Below, piece by piece: positions 30,257-38,464 of a stretch of 64,000 nt of DNA; within the stretch, counting starts at the first letter, position 1; every line of letters begins with the position of its first letter. The stretch lies in contig RHDP01000001.1 in assembly GCA_003725745.1 (NCBI GenBank), positions 861,001-925,000 on the forward strand, read 5' to 3'. Under the pieces are notes generated by a model. The model searched no databases. It had not been told where the DNA came from and saw nothing but the letters and a program-made list of their open reading frames with translations. Made by a program: the position numbers and the translations under genes. The DNA comes from Streptomyces sp. I6 (GTDB taxonomy: Bacteria; Actinomycetota; Actinomycetes; Streptomycetales; Streptomycetaceae).

Positions 30257-31708
30257 TCAGTCCGCGCCGCGGCCCAGCACCTCGTCGCAGGAGGTGCGCA
30301 GCCGCCGCACCCCTTCGGTGATCTCGGCCTGCCCGGCGACCCCGGCGAAGCTCAGCCGGAGGTGCGCGGCCGGTGGCTCGGCGCTGAAGTACGGGCGGCC
30401 GGGGGCGACGGCGACACCGGCGCGGAGGGCCGCGGAGACGAGGGCCGTCTCGTCGGTGCCGTCGGGCAGGCGGACCCAGAGGTGGTGGCCGCCGGCCGGG
30501 ATGTGCGGCAGGGCGAGTTCGGGCAGCCGTAGCCGCACGGCGGCGGTCATGGCGTCGCGACGGGCCTTCAACTCGTTGGCGACGGCTCTGAGGTGGCGGC
30601 TCCAGGCGGGGGCGCCGACCAGTTCGAGCGCGGCCTCCTGGAGGGGCCTTGAGACGAAGAAGTTGTCGACCACGTGGATGGCGCGCAGGCGCTCCAGCAC
30701 GGGGCCGCGGGCGGCGAGGGCGCCCACCCGCAGGCTCGGGGAGGTGACCTTGGTGAGGGAGCAGACATGGACGACGACGCCCTCGGGGTCGTCGGCGGCG
30801 AGCGTGGCCGGCAGTGGACCGGCGTCGGCGTGGACGAGGCGGCGGGCGAAGTCGTCCTCGATGACGAACGCCCCGGCGGCGCGGGCGATCCGCAGCACCT
30901 GGACGCGGTGTTCGGGGGCGAGCACGGCCCCGGTCGGGTTCTGGAAGAGCGGCTGGGCGACGAAGACCCGGGCGCCGGTCGCGCGGAAGGCCGCGGCGAG
31001 GAGGTCGGGGCGGACACCGTGGGCGGGGTCCGCCGGCACCGGTACGGGCCGCAGCCCCGCGGCCCGGGCGATGGCGAGCATTCCCGGGTAGGTGGGCGAT
31101 TCCACGAGCACCGGTGTGCCCGGCGGGGCGAGGGCGCGCAGGGCGGTGGTGAGCGCGGACTGGCCGCCGGCGGTCACCAGTACCTCCGCGGCGGTGAAGC
31201 CCGGGCCGATGCCGCGGGCGAACCAGTCGCGGAGTTCCGGCAGCCCGTCGGCGGGCGGGCGGTTCCAGGCGCCGGGGCGCCGGCCGGCGCGGGCGAGCGC
31301 GGCGGCCATCGCCTGCTCGGGCTGGAGCGAGGGGTGCAGATAGCCGCCGTTGAACTCGATCACCCCCGGCGGGGGCGCGGCGAGTGTGACGAGGACCCCG
31401 GAGGCGTCCACGGCGCGCGGAACGGCTTCCGGGGCGGCGTCGGCGCTGAGCGCGACCTCCTGCCAGGACGTGTCGGCGGCGGCGCCGGGGTCCGTTCGCG
31501 GCTGCGCGCGGAAGGCCCCGGCTCCGGGGCGGGTGACGACGAGCCCCTCCGCGGCGAGCCGGGCCAGGGCGCGGGAGACGGTGACGGGGGAGACCCGGTG
31601 CCGCTCGACCAGCGTCCGGCTCGACGGCAACTTCTCACCAGGAGAGTAGCGGTTGAGCTCCTCTCTCAGGGAGTCCGCCAGATGACCCACACTGCTACTC
31701 TTTTGCAT
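30257..31708 (-). CDS. MocR-type regulator: GntR HTH fused to aminotransferase fold
   Basis: 483 residues. N-terminal GntR winged helix (PGEKLPSSRTLVERHRVSPVTVSRALARLAAEGLV, residues ~24-58), a linker, then a class-I aminotransferase domain from about residue 115. The PLP lysine is in CSLTKVTSPSLRVG near 319, and FQNPTGAV and YLHPS-type motifs are present. Such proteins sense amino acids or PLP and control the neighbouring transporter or enzyme. Its ATG overlaps the ATG of the divergent EamA transporter by two bases, so both genes share one tiny control region and the regulator very likely controls the transporter. Confidence 0.9.
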   Translation of the reverse strand: MQKSSSVGHLADSLREELNRYSPGEKLPSSRTLVERHRVSPVTVSRALARLAAEGLVVTRPGAGAFRAQPRTDPGAAADTSWQEVALSADAAPEAVPRAVDASGVLVTLAAPPPGVIEFNGGYLHPSLQPEQAMAAALARAGRRPGAWNRPPADGLPELRDWFARGIGPGFTAAEVLVTAGGQSALTTALRALAPPGTPVLVESPTYPGMLAIARAAGLRPVPVPADPAHGVRPDLLAAAFRATGARVFVAQPLFQNPTGAVLAPEHRVQVLRIARAAGAFVIEDDFARRLVHADAGPLPATLAADDPEGVVVHVCSLTKVTSPSLRVGALAARGPVLERLRAIHVVDNFFVSRPLQEAALELVGAPAWSRHLRAVANELKARRDAMTAAVRLRLPELALPHIPAGGHHLWVRLPDGTDETALVSAALRAGVAVAPGRPYFSAEPPAAHLRLSFAGVAGQAEITEGVRRLRTSCDEVLGRGAD

Positions 31709-32696
31709 GAGAGCCAAGAATAGCGCTATCTCGGCAGGGTCGATAGCGGCCGCCGATACCGTCCGCTGCGGTGCCGACGCGGAGCGGACCGGGCCCCTGC
31801 GAGCCGATACCGCGGCCCCGGCGGTCCGGTCCGGATCCCGGCACGGCACCCTGCTCGCGTCGCTCGGCGTCGTCGCCTTCTCCCTCACCTTCCCGTCCAC
31901 CGTCTGGGGGCTGGAGTCGTTCGGGCCGTGGTCGCTGGTCGCCCTGCGCAGCGTCCTCGCCGCGGTGATCGCGGGAGGCTTTCTGCTCGCGCTGCGGGTA
32001 CCGCTGCCCGAGCGGCGGCACCTGGGTCCGCTGCTCGTGGTCGCGGGCGGGGTGGTGGTCGGATTCCCCCTGCTGACGACCCTCGCGCTGCGGACGTCGA
32101 CCGCGTCGCACGCCGCGGTGGTCGTCGGTCTGCTGCCGTTGACGACCGCTGCCTTCGCCGCGGTGCGTACCGGCCGGCGGCCGTCCCGGACGTTCTGGGC
32201 GGCGGCGCTCGCCGGGGCGGCGGTCGTGCTGGGGTTCACCCTGGGCCGGAACGGCGGCGCCCCGTCGGCGGGCGACCTGTATCTCTTCGCGGCGCTGCTG
32301 GTCTGCGCCGCCGGCTACACCGAGGGCGGCCGGCTGGCCGGGCTGATGCCCGGCTGGCAGGTGATCGGCTGGGCCCTGGTGATGTGCCTGCCGCTCGGTG
32401 TCGCCGGAGCGGTGTTCGCCCTGATGGCCGAACCGGTCCGGCCGAGTGTGCAGGGTGTGGCCGGGCTTCTCTGGGTGGCCGCCGGATCGACCTTCTTCGG
32501 GCTCTACGTCTGGTATCGCGGGATGGCGGCGATCGGCATCGCCAGGGCCAGCCAGCTGCAACTGGCCCAGCCGCTGCTCACCCTCGTCTGGTCGGTGCTG
32601 CTGCTCGCGGAGCCCCTCTCCCCCGCCGCTCCCGCGGCCGCCGCGGCCGTTCTCGTCTGCATCGCCGTCACCCAGCGGGCGAGCACCCGAGGGTGA
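31707..32696 (+). CDS. EamA/DMT family transporter
   Basis: 329 residues with ten predicted helices in two EamA repeats (ASLGVVAFSLTFPSTVWGL to FAAVRTG; AAALAGAAVVLGFTLG to CIAVTQ). The GLYVWYRGMAAIGIARASQLQLAQPLLTLVWSVLLLAE stretch is the classic C-terminal repeat signature. About 48 hydrophilic residues precede helix 1, longer than usual, but no other in-frame start is present. Probable exporter of amino acids or metabolites. Its ATG is embedded in the start of the divergent MocR regulator; a TACTCT hexamer 5 nt upstream fits a leaderless mRNA. Confidence 0.87.
   Translation: MRAKNSAISAGSIAAADTVRCGADAERTGPLRADTAAPAVRSGSRHGTLLASLGVVAFSLTFPSTVWGLESFGPWSLVALRSVLAAVIAGGFLLALRVPLPERRHLGPLLVVAGGVVVGFPLLTTLALRTSTASHAAVVVGLLPLTTAAFAAVRTGRRPSRTFWAAALAGAAVVLGFTLGRNGGAPSAGDLYLFAALLVCAAGYTEGGRLAGLMPGWQVIGWALVMCLPLGVAGAVFALMAEPVRPSVQGVAGLLWVAAGSTFFGLYVWYRGMAAIGIARASQLQLAQPLLTLVWSVLLLAEPLSPAAPAAAAAVLVCIAVTQRASTRG
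31720..31729. promoter_or_regulatory. Possible MocR operator (ATAGCGCTAT palindrome)
   Basis: Perfect 10-bp palindrome 11 nt inside the transporter ORF and upstream of the regulator start, followed by another GATAGCG at 31742. Position over the regulator promoter suggests autoregulation. Confidence 0.35.
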
Positions 32697-32761
32697 CACG
32701 AGTCACGTATCGGGACGTAGACTCTGATTACCGTCAACCCCCTTCAAGGAGGTCAGGCACG

Positions 32762-32956
32762 ATGGAAGCGAGCGTGGGAGACAAGCTGCTCGTGCACGGC
32801 CGCGTCGTCGGCCAGCACGACCGTACGGCCGAAGTCGTCGAAGTACTGGGGGACAGGGGCAGCCCGCCCTACCGCGTCCGGTTCGAGGACGACGGCCACG
32901 AGTGCCTGATGTCACCCGGCCCCGACTGCGTCGTACGCCACCGCCGCGACTCCTGA
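32762..32956 (+). CDS. DUF1918 domain protein
   Basis: 64 residues: MEASVGDKLLVHGRVVGQHDRTAEVVEVLG followed by PYRVRFEDDGHECLMSPGPDC, matching the small SH3-like DUF1918 family of actinobacteria. Function unknown. The ATG has AAGGAGG 8 nt upstream, an unusually strong site. It is convergent with the GHL10 gene, 9 nt apart. Confidence 0.88.
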   Translation: MEASVGDKLLVHGRVVGQHDRTAEVVEVLGDRGSPPYRVRFEDDGHECLMSPGPDCVVRHRRDS

Positions 32957-32965
32957 GCCGGAGGA

Positions 32966-34216
32966 TCAGCGCGGCGGCCGGACCCGGGTCGGATAGTGGT
33001 CGGCCACCACCCTGGCCATGGCACCGATCCGGTCCGCGACGACTTCCTTCGCCGCGAAGAAGCAGTGGCCGCGCACCTCCGGGTGGCGGCGGGCCAGGGT
33101 CAGGTGACGGGACAGTTCGGCCGGGTCCTGCCAGGGGGCGGGCTGTGCGGGGTCACCGGCCTTGTAGAGCGCCTCGCCGATGAACAGGTCCACGCCGGTG
33201 CCCCGGGCCACCCCGGCCCACCAGGGCACCAGCTTCGCGTAGTCGGCGGCGCCGAACCCGATGTTCCAGTACAGCTGCGGGATCACGTAGTCGATCCAGC
33301 CCTGGCGGACCCACTTCCGGGTGTCGGCGTGCAGGTCGTCGTACGTCTCCACACCCGCTCGCGTGGCGGAGCCGAGCGGGTCGGTGGAGGAGTTCCGCCA
33401 GACCCCGAACGGGCTGATGCCGAAACGGATCCCGGGGTCGATGCACTTGATGCGCGCGGAGGTCTCCCGCACCAGCAGATCGATGTTGTGGCGCCGCCAC
33501 GCGGCCTTGTCCCCGAACCCCCCTCCGTACCGCCGGTACGCCGCGTCGTCGCCGAAGTCCTCCCCGGCCACCGGATAGGGGTAGAAGTAGTCGTCCCAGT
33601 GGACGGCGTCGACCGGGTAGCGTGCGACCGCGTCCAGCATCGCGTCCTGCACGAAGGCCCTCACCTCGGGCAGGCCGGGGTTGTAGTACAGCTTTCCACC
33701 GTACGGAAGCACCCATTCGGGGTGCTTCCGCGCCGGATGGTTCGCCACCAGGCGGCTCGGGTCGGTGTGGCCGGCGACACGGTACGGGTTGAACCAGGCG
33801 TGCAGCTCCAGCCCGCGCGCGTGGGCCTCCGCCACGGCGGTGCCCAGCGGGTCCCAGCCCGGATGCCGCCCCTGCACGCCCGTCAGGTAGGCGGACCACG
33901 GCTCGTACGGGGACGGCCACAGCGCGTCGGCGGTCGGCCGCACCTGGAGGATCACGGTGTTCAGCCGGCGGTCCACGGCGCGGTCGAGGTACGCCAGCAG
34001 CTCGTCACGCTGACCGGCCGCGGTCAGTCCGGGCCGGGAGGGCCAGTCCCGGTTGGCGACGGTGGCCAGCCACATCCCGCGGAACTCCTGGGGGCAGCTC
34101 CGCCGGCGGCCGCGGGCGGGGGAGGCGGACGCCTCCACCGCCATGCCCAGCGCGGCGAGCGCGCCGGCAGCCGTGACGAACCCACGCCGGGTGATCTGCC
34201 TCATGTGCCGGGTCAT
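32966..34216 (-). CDS. Tat-exported family 10-like glycosyl hydrolase (GHL10/DUF187)
   Basis: 416 residues. The signal peptide MRQITRRGFVTAAGALAALG carries a twin-arginine (TRRGF) motif and ends around ASASPA. The mature protein begins EFRGMWLATVANRDWPS, the GHL10 hallmark, followed by VILQVRPTADALWPSPYEPWS, LHAWFNPYRV, VDAVHWDDYFYPYP and IRFGISPFGVWRN, the TIM-barrel core with acidic residues. Probably acts on cell-wall or polysaccharide substrates outside the cell. The ATG at 34216 has GGAGG 8 nt upstream. Confidence 0.9.
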   Translation of the reverse strand: MTRHMRQITRRGFVTAAGALAALGMAVEASASPARGRRRSCPQEFRGMWLATVANRDWPSRPGLTAAGQRDELLAYLDRAVDRRLNTVILQVRPTADALWPSPYEPWSAYLTGVQGRHPGWDPLGTAVAEAHARGLELHAWFNPYRVAGHTDPSRLVANHPARKHPEWVLPYGGKLYYNPGLPEVRAFVQDAMLDAVARYPVDAVHWDDYFYPYPVAGEDFGDDAAYRRYGGGFGDKAAWRRHNIDLLVRETSARIKCIDPGIRFGISPFGVWRNSSTDPLGSATRAGVETYDDLHADTRKWVRQGWIDYVIPQLYWNIGFGAADYAKLVPWWAGVARGTGVDLFIGEALYKAGDPAQPAPWQDPAELSRHLTLARRHPEVRGHCFFAAKEVVADRIGAMARVVADHYPTRVRPPR

Positions 34217-34382
34217 GTACCGAGCCTCCGCACCGCCGTGCGCCGCGCCTTCGCGGTCGTCAGCGCACAGCATGCCCGCCCCGGGCACCCGTGCACACGC
34301 ACCGGCGGAGTAACGTCGTGGCGTCGAGGCGGGCGCCGGAACCATACGGGCCTGCCACACCGAGATCAGCGAAAGGCACGAT

Positions 34383-35255
34383 GTGACCGACACTGTGGCC
34401 GGCGTATCCCGCGTCGGAGTGGTGGGCTGTGGCCAGATGGGCGCCGGCATCGCGGAGGTGTGCGCCCGCAGCGGACTCGAGGTCAAGGTCGCCGAGACCA
34501 CCGGCGAGGCCCTGGAGATCGGCCGTACGCGGCTCTGCAACTCGCTGGCGAAGGCCGCCGAGCGCGGCAAGATCAGCGAGGAGGAGCACCAGGCCACGCT
34601 GGAGCGGCTGAGCTTCACCACCGACCTCGGGGAGTTCGCCGACCGCGACCTCGTCATCGAGGCGGTCGTGGAGAACGAGCAGGTCAAGAGCGAGATCTTC
34701 CAGGTGCTGGACCAGGTGGTGACCAGCCGGGACGCCATTCTCGCCTCCAACACCTCCTCCATCCCGCTGGTGAAGCTGGCCGTCGCGACCTCCCGGCCCG
34801 ACCAGGTCGTCGGCATCCACTTCTTCAACCCGGCACCGGTGCAGCGGCTCGTCGAGCTGATCCCCGCGCTGACCACGTCGGAGGAGACGATCAAGCGCTC
34901 CGAGGCCGTGGTCGAGCAGGTGCTGGGCAAGCACGCCATCCGCGCCCAGGACCGCTCGGGCTTCGTGGTGAACGCCTTGCTCATCCCGTATCTGCTCTCG
35001 GCGATCCGGATGTTCGAGTCGGGGATCGCCAGCCGCGAGGACATCGACAACGGCATGGAGCTCGGCTGCGCCCACCCGATGGGCCCGCTGAAGCTCTCGG
35101 ACCTGATCGGCCTGGACACGGTCGCCTCGGTGGCCGACTCCATGTACGCCGAGTTCAAGGAGCCGCTCTACGCGGCTCCTCCGCTGCTGCAGCGGATGGT
35201 GGACGCGGGGCGGCTGGGCCGCAAGACGGGCTCGGGCTTCTACACGTACTCCTGA
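34383..35255 (+). CDS. 3-hydroxybutyryl-CoA dehydrogenase
   Basis: 290 residues. N-terminal NAD-binding Rossmann motif GVVGCGQMGAGIAEVCARSG (residues ~12-31); catalytic domain with SNTSSIP, GIHFFNPAPVQRLVELI (active His) and RSGFVVNALLIPYL, ending GRKTGSGFYTYS. Matches FadB2/Hbd-type enzymes that interconvert acetoacetyl-CoA and 3-hydroxybutyryl-CoA in butyrate/PHB or acyl-CoA metabolism. The GTG has AAAGG 6 nt upstream. A single gene; no thiolase or crotonase beside it. Confidence 0.93.
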   Translation: MTDTVAGVSRVGVVGCGQMGAGIAEVCARSGLEVKVAETTGEALEIGRTRLCNSLAKAAERGKISEEEHQATLERLSFTTDLGEFADRDLVIEAVVENEQVKSEIFQVLDQVVTSRDAILASNTSSIPLVKLAVATSRPDQVVGIHFFNPAPVQRLVELIPALTTSEETIKRSEAVVEQVLGKHAIRAQDRSGFVVNALLIPYLLSAIRMFESGIASREDIDNGMELGCAHPMGPLKLSDLIGLDTVASVADSMYAEFKEPLYAAPPLLQRMVDAGRLGRKTGSGFYTYS

Positions 35256-35346
35256 GCGCGCCTCGCGCGTCCGGGCCGGTCGCCGTCCCCGCGCCGCACC
35301 ACCCCACCGCGCCGCACGGCCCACCGCGAACGATTCGCCCGGGTGC

Positions 35347-35387
35347 TTCACACGGGGTGTGAGGAGCGTGTCCGCATATGCCGTGCG
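35347..35387 (+). promoter_or_regulatory. Repeated palindrome-plus-GCATAT element, copy 1
   Basis: TTCACAC GGG GTGTGA palindrome (35347-35362), then GCATATG at 35374 and CCGTGCG. A near copy occurs at 37798-37840. It lies 92 nt upstream of the small membrane protein gene. Confidence 0.5.
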
Positions 35388-35478
35388 CACACGCTCCCCT
35401 GCTCCCACCAGGGAGTGTTGACTCGGGATCGCTCGGCCGAGGAACCACCGGACGACCATCCCGAACAGGAGCTGACAG

Positions 35479-35736
35479 GTGACCACCGACTCCGATCACT
35501 TAGCCGCCGTCGAGGAGTTGGCCGAGCTGCGCCGCTCCCTCGACGTCGGCCTCGCCCGAATCGACGGGCACCTCGCCCTGCTGGCCCAGCGGCACGACCG
35601 GATCGACCGGGACCTGGACGATCTGACCGCCCGCGTGGGGGCGCTGGAGCACGGCAGATGGCCCCTGCCCGCGGTGGCCGCACTCACGGCGATGGGCGCA
35701 CTGGCGGTGGCGGTCTGGCAGGCGGTCGGGGGCTGA
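35479..35736 (+). CDS. Small coiled-coil, tail-anchored membrane protein
   Basis: 85 residues. An acidic, heptad-patterned stretch (LAAVEELAELRRSLDVGLARIDGHLALLAQRHDRIDRDLDDLTARVGAL in outline) predicts a coiled coil over residues 8-56. A single C-terminal hydrophobic helix (LPAVAALTAMGALAVAVWQAV) follows. No known domain. The GTG has AGGAG 8 nt upstream. The upstream region has the palindrome also found before the HTH/TPR regulator, so both may belong to one small regulon. Confidence 0.75.
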   Translation: MTTDSDHLAAVEELAELRRSLDVGLARIDGHLALLAQRHDRIDRDLDDLTARVGALEHGRWPLPAVAALTAMGALAVAVWQAVGG

Positions 35737-35795
35737 GGGCCGTCCCGCCTCCCGGCCGGCGCCGCCGCACGCGACGGCCCCGGCCCGCCCCGGGT

Positions 35796-36359
35796 TCACC
35801 CCAGGCGCAGATGGTGCAGCATCAGCAGCCCGGCCGCCGTGTTGGCGGCCGGGACCTCGCCCCGGGCGATCATGTCGGGGACCAGCTTCAGCGGTATCCA
35901 CTCACGGCGCGAGGACTCGAAGCCGTCCTCGGGAGGGCCGATGTAGGTGGCGCCCTCCGACCAGTAGAGATGGTGCCGCGCGTCGGTGAGCCCGTTCGAC
36001 GGCTCCACGGTCAGCAGATGCCGCAGCGGTCCGGGGCGCCAGCCGGTCTCCTCCTCCATCTCCCGCGCCGCGGCGAACGCGATGTCCTCGCCGTCCTCCA
36101 CGACGCCCGCGGCGAGTTCCCAGCCCCAGCTGTCGGTGATGAACCGGTGCCGCCACAGCATCAGCACCTCGTTGGCCCGGTTGACGGCGGTCGCGACGGC
36201 GACCGGGCGGAGCCGGATCAGGAAGTGGTCGAGATGCCGGCCGTCCGGCAGCTCGACATCCGCCAGATTGACCCTGAACCAGCGGTTCTCATAGACGGTT
36301 TGCTCACTCAGCTTCGTCCACTGCACGGTTCTGCCACCTTCCGACACGTAGGTGGCCAT
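35796..36359 (-). CDS. NUDIX hydrolase
   Basis: Hydrolyses a nucleoside-diphosphate-linked substrate. 187 residues from the ATG at 36359. The Nudix box GX5EX7REUXEEXGU is complete as GVVEDGEDIAFAAAREMEEETGW, preceded by TVYENRWFRVNLADVELPDG, typical of ADP-ribose-pyrophosphatase-like members. The start is uncertain: the GTG giving VQWTKLSEQ has GGAAGG 10 nt upstream and fits relatives better, removing 12 residues. It follows the HTH/TPR regulator after about 55-90 nt on the same strand. Confidence 0.87.
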   Translation of the reverse strand: MATYVSEGGRTVQWTKLSEQTVYENRWFRVNLADVELPDGRHLDHFLIRLRPVAVATAVNRANEVLMLWRHRFITDSWGWELAAGVVEDGEDIAFAAAREMEEETGWRPGPLRHLLTVEPSNGLTDARHHLYWSEGATYIGPPEDGFESSRREWIPLKLVPDMIARGEVPAANTAAGLLMLHHLRLG

Positions 36360-36412
36360 ATCGCAGCAGGAGCTCGGACCGAGGGGAACGCTCGCAGGAG
36401 GCACGGGAGGGC

Positions 36413-37752
36413 TCACAGAGGCACTCTCAGGGCCCCTTCGATGATGTCCGCCGCCTCGGCGGTCGGGCCGGAGCCGTTCTCCGCCAGCTTCGCCCGCACC
36501 GCCCGGAGCCGGTCCCTGAGCCGCTGCGACTCCATCCCCCTGGCCCGCTCGGTCATGTCGACGGCGGTCCGCGCGGCGCGTTCGGCCTCGCCCTGCCGCA
36601 GCTCGATCTGGCTGAGCACGGCCAGCCGGTGCACCCGTCCCCGGTCGTGGGACGGCACGGCGGCCGCGGCGGCCGCGTGCTCCCGGGCCGCCCCCAACTC
36701 CCCCAGGCACAGCAGTGCCTCGGCGACCTGGACGTTCACCAGTCCGGGCTGCACATAACCCGTCTCGTCCGGCTCGTGCCCCGGCAGGATCCGCTCCGCC
36801 TCCTCCTCGGCGCGCCGGATCCGGCCCAATGCCGCCTCTCCGTCGCCGAGATGGGCGTAGGCCTTCGCCTGCATCGCGTACAGGTCGGTGGCCAGCGCCG
36901 GGGTGATCTGCCCGCCCGCCGTCCGCAGCGCCGCCTCGGCGAACGCGACCGCCTGCCGGTACTCCCCGTGAACAGCGACTGGTTGACGAGCAGCGCGATC
37001 ACATAGGCTCCCAGCCCCCGGTCGCCGCTCGCCTTGGCGAGCCGCAGCGCCTGGTGGAAGTACCGCTGCGCGAGGCCGTGGGCGTCCGAGTCGTAGGCGC
37101 AGATGCCGGCGACGGCCACCAGTCCGCCGGTCGCCCGGTGCAGCTGACGCCCGAGGGCGTCGCTGTAGGAACCCCGCAGCAGCGGCGCCGCCTCGCTGTT
37201 GAGGAAGCCGACGATCCGGGAGCGGGTGGCGATGCCCCCGGCCTTACGGTACATCAGCTCGTAGTGCGCCCGCGCCGCGCGGAGCAGCTTGATGTCGGCC
37301 ATGCTGACCCGGGTGCGTCCTTCGCGTGAGACGTCCGCGTCCTCCGGAGGGTTCTCCCACTCCCAGACGGGCATCACGGCGGGGGTGCCGGTGACCGCGG
37401 GCGCACCGAGGACATGGGGGCGCTGCTGCTCGTCGGAGCGCCACAGAGCCGTGGCGCGCTCCACGAAGCCGGAGAGCGGTGAGCCGTGCTGGGCCGCCGT
37501 CTCCCCCGGTATGCCGAGGCCGATGTCGTCGAGGGTGACCGGGCGCCGCAGCCGGCCCGCCAGCACCTCGCAGATGAGGTCCGGTACCTGACCGCGGGGA
37601 CGCTGGCCCTTCAGCCAGCGTGCCACTGCGGTGTGCTCGTAGCGGAGCGCGAGGCCTCTGACCCGACCCGCCTGGTTCACATGGGCGGCCAGGCCGGCGT
37701 GCGAGATGCCCGCCTCGTCGAGCAGCGCGTCGAGCAGGGTGTTGGGCTGCAT
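36413..37752 (-). pseudogene. HTH/TPR transcriptional regulator (NsdA-like), apparent frameshift
   Basis: The N-terminal part has a helix-turn-helix-like region typical of Streptomyces NsdA-type regulators (LLDALLDEAGISHAGLAAHVN, ALRYEHTAVARWLKGQRPRG). A TPR-like helical domain follows. The frame breaks after LLVNQSLF near 36969-36972 and resumes as HGEYRQAVAFAEAALRTAGG, continuing to MQAKAYAHLGDGEAALGRIRRAEEE and the end. One added base restores about 446 residues. The ATG has GGAGG 5 nt upstream. A TACTCT -10 and a TTCGCAC-GGG-GTGTGAA palindrome lie upstream, suggesting autoregulation. In S. coelicolor NsdA represses sporulation and antibiotics; equivalence is not established here. Confidence 0.75.
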
Positions 37753-38411
37753 GGGGCCCTCCGTTGGCTCGGTGTGGCCCAGAGTAGTGGAGGGGGCTTC
37801 GCACGGGGTGTGAAACAAGTGCATATATCCGTGCCGTGCGCGCTCTGCCGCCGTCCCTCTCGCGCCGGTTGACTGTTCTTCCTCTCAAGGAGGCGGCCGG
37901 GCCGCCGGCTCCCCCTCGTACAGTGCGGCGGCCCGTATCCGCGCCGTCCGTCCTGCTGATCTGCCCGACACTCCGCGGCAGGACGGACGGCGCCGGCCGC
38001 CAACGGCCCCTTACCCGCGGCTGATGGGAGGACTCGGAACGGGAACGGCGCAGCTCCGGCCCCGGACTGCGCCGGCACCCGTGTACAGGCGGCGGGAGGC
38101 GCGCCGTGTCCGGCCGGGCGGCCGGTCCTTCGGGCAGCGCCGGCGTTCCGGGGACCGCCGTCGGGGCCGCTCCCCACCGCACGGCGGCGCGGTGCCCGGT
38201 CGCCGGCGCCACGCGAGCGACGGAGGCATGCCAGCGAGAGCCCATGGCGCGGGCGAAGCCGTGAACTGCTTCGCGGGCACGGGGCCGGGCGGCATCGCGG
38301 AACCTCCCCGAGGGCGCGGGGACCGGGAGCATCGGGTTGACGTCGAACACCCCGGTGCCGCCTGCCCCGAAGACGTGGGCACCGGGAGGGGGCGGCGGCA
38401 GGCACGGACGA
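37753..38411. other. Gene-free 0.66-kb region
   Basis: Contains the regulator promoter, the repeated element copy 2, and a hairpin with 16-bp perfect arms and a 21-nt loop (37941-37993). No frame has a ribosome site and family-like sequence; an unannotated small RNA is possible. Confidence 0.45.
37798..37840 (+). promoter_or_regulatory. Repeated palindrome-plus-GCATAT element, copy 2
   Basis: TTCGCAC GGG GTGTGAA (37798-37814), then GCATAT at 37821 and CCGTGCG at 37834. The palindrome covers the -35 position of the minus-strand regulator promoter (TACTCT at 37781-37786), but the downstream GCATAT...CCGTGCG part points to the plus strand. Confidence 0.5.
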
Positions 38412-38445
38412 GGGGCGCTTCCGGACCCGGGTCCGGAAGCGCCCC
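38412..38445 (-). terminator. Perfect hairpin after pheT
   Basis: 34-bp perfect palindrome (17-bp arms, GGGGCGCTTCCGGACCC and its complement) 19 nt past the pheT stop. It should be an efficient terminator of pheST. Confidence 0.7.
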
Positions 38446-38464
38446 TGTACCGTCGGCGGCGGCG

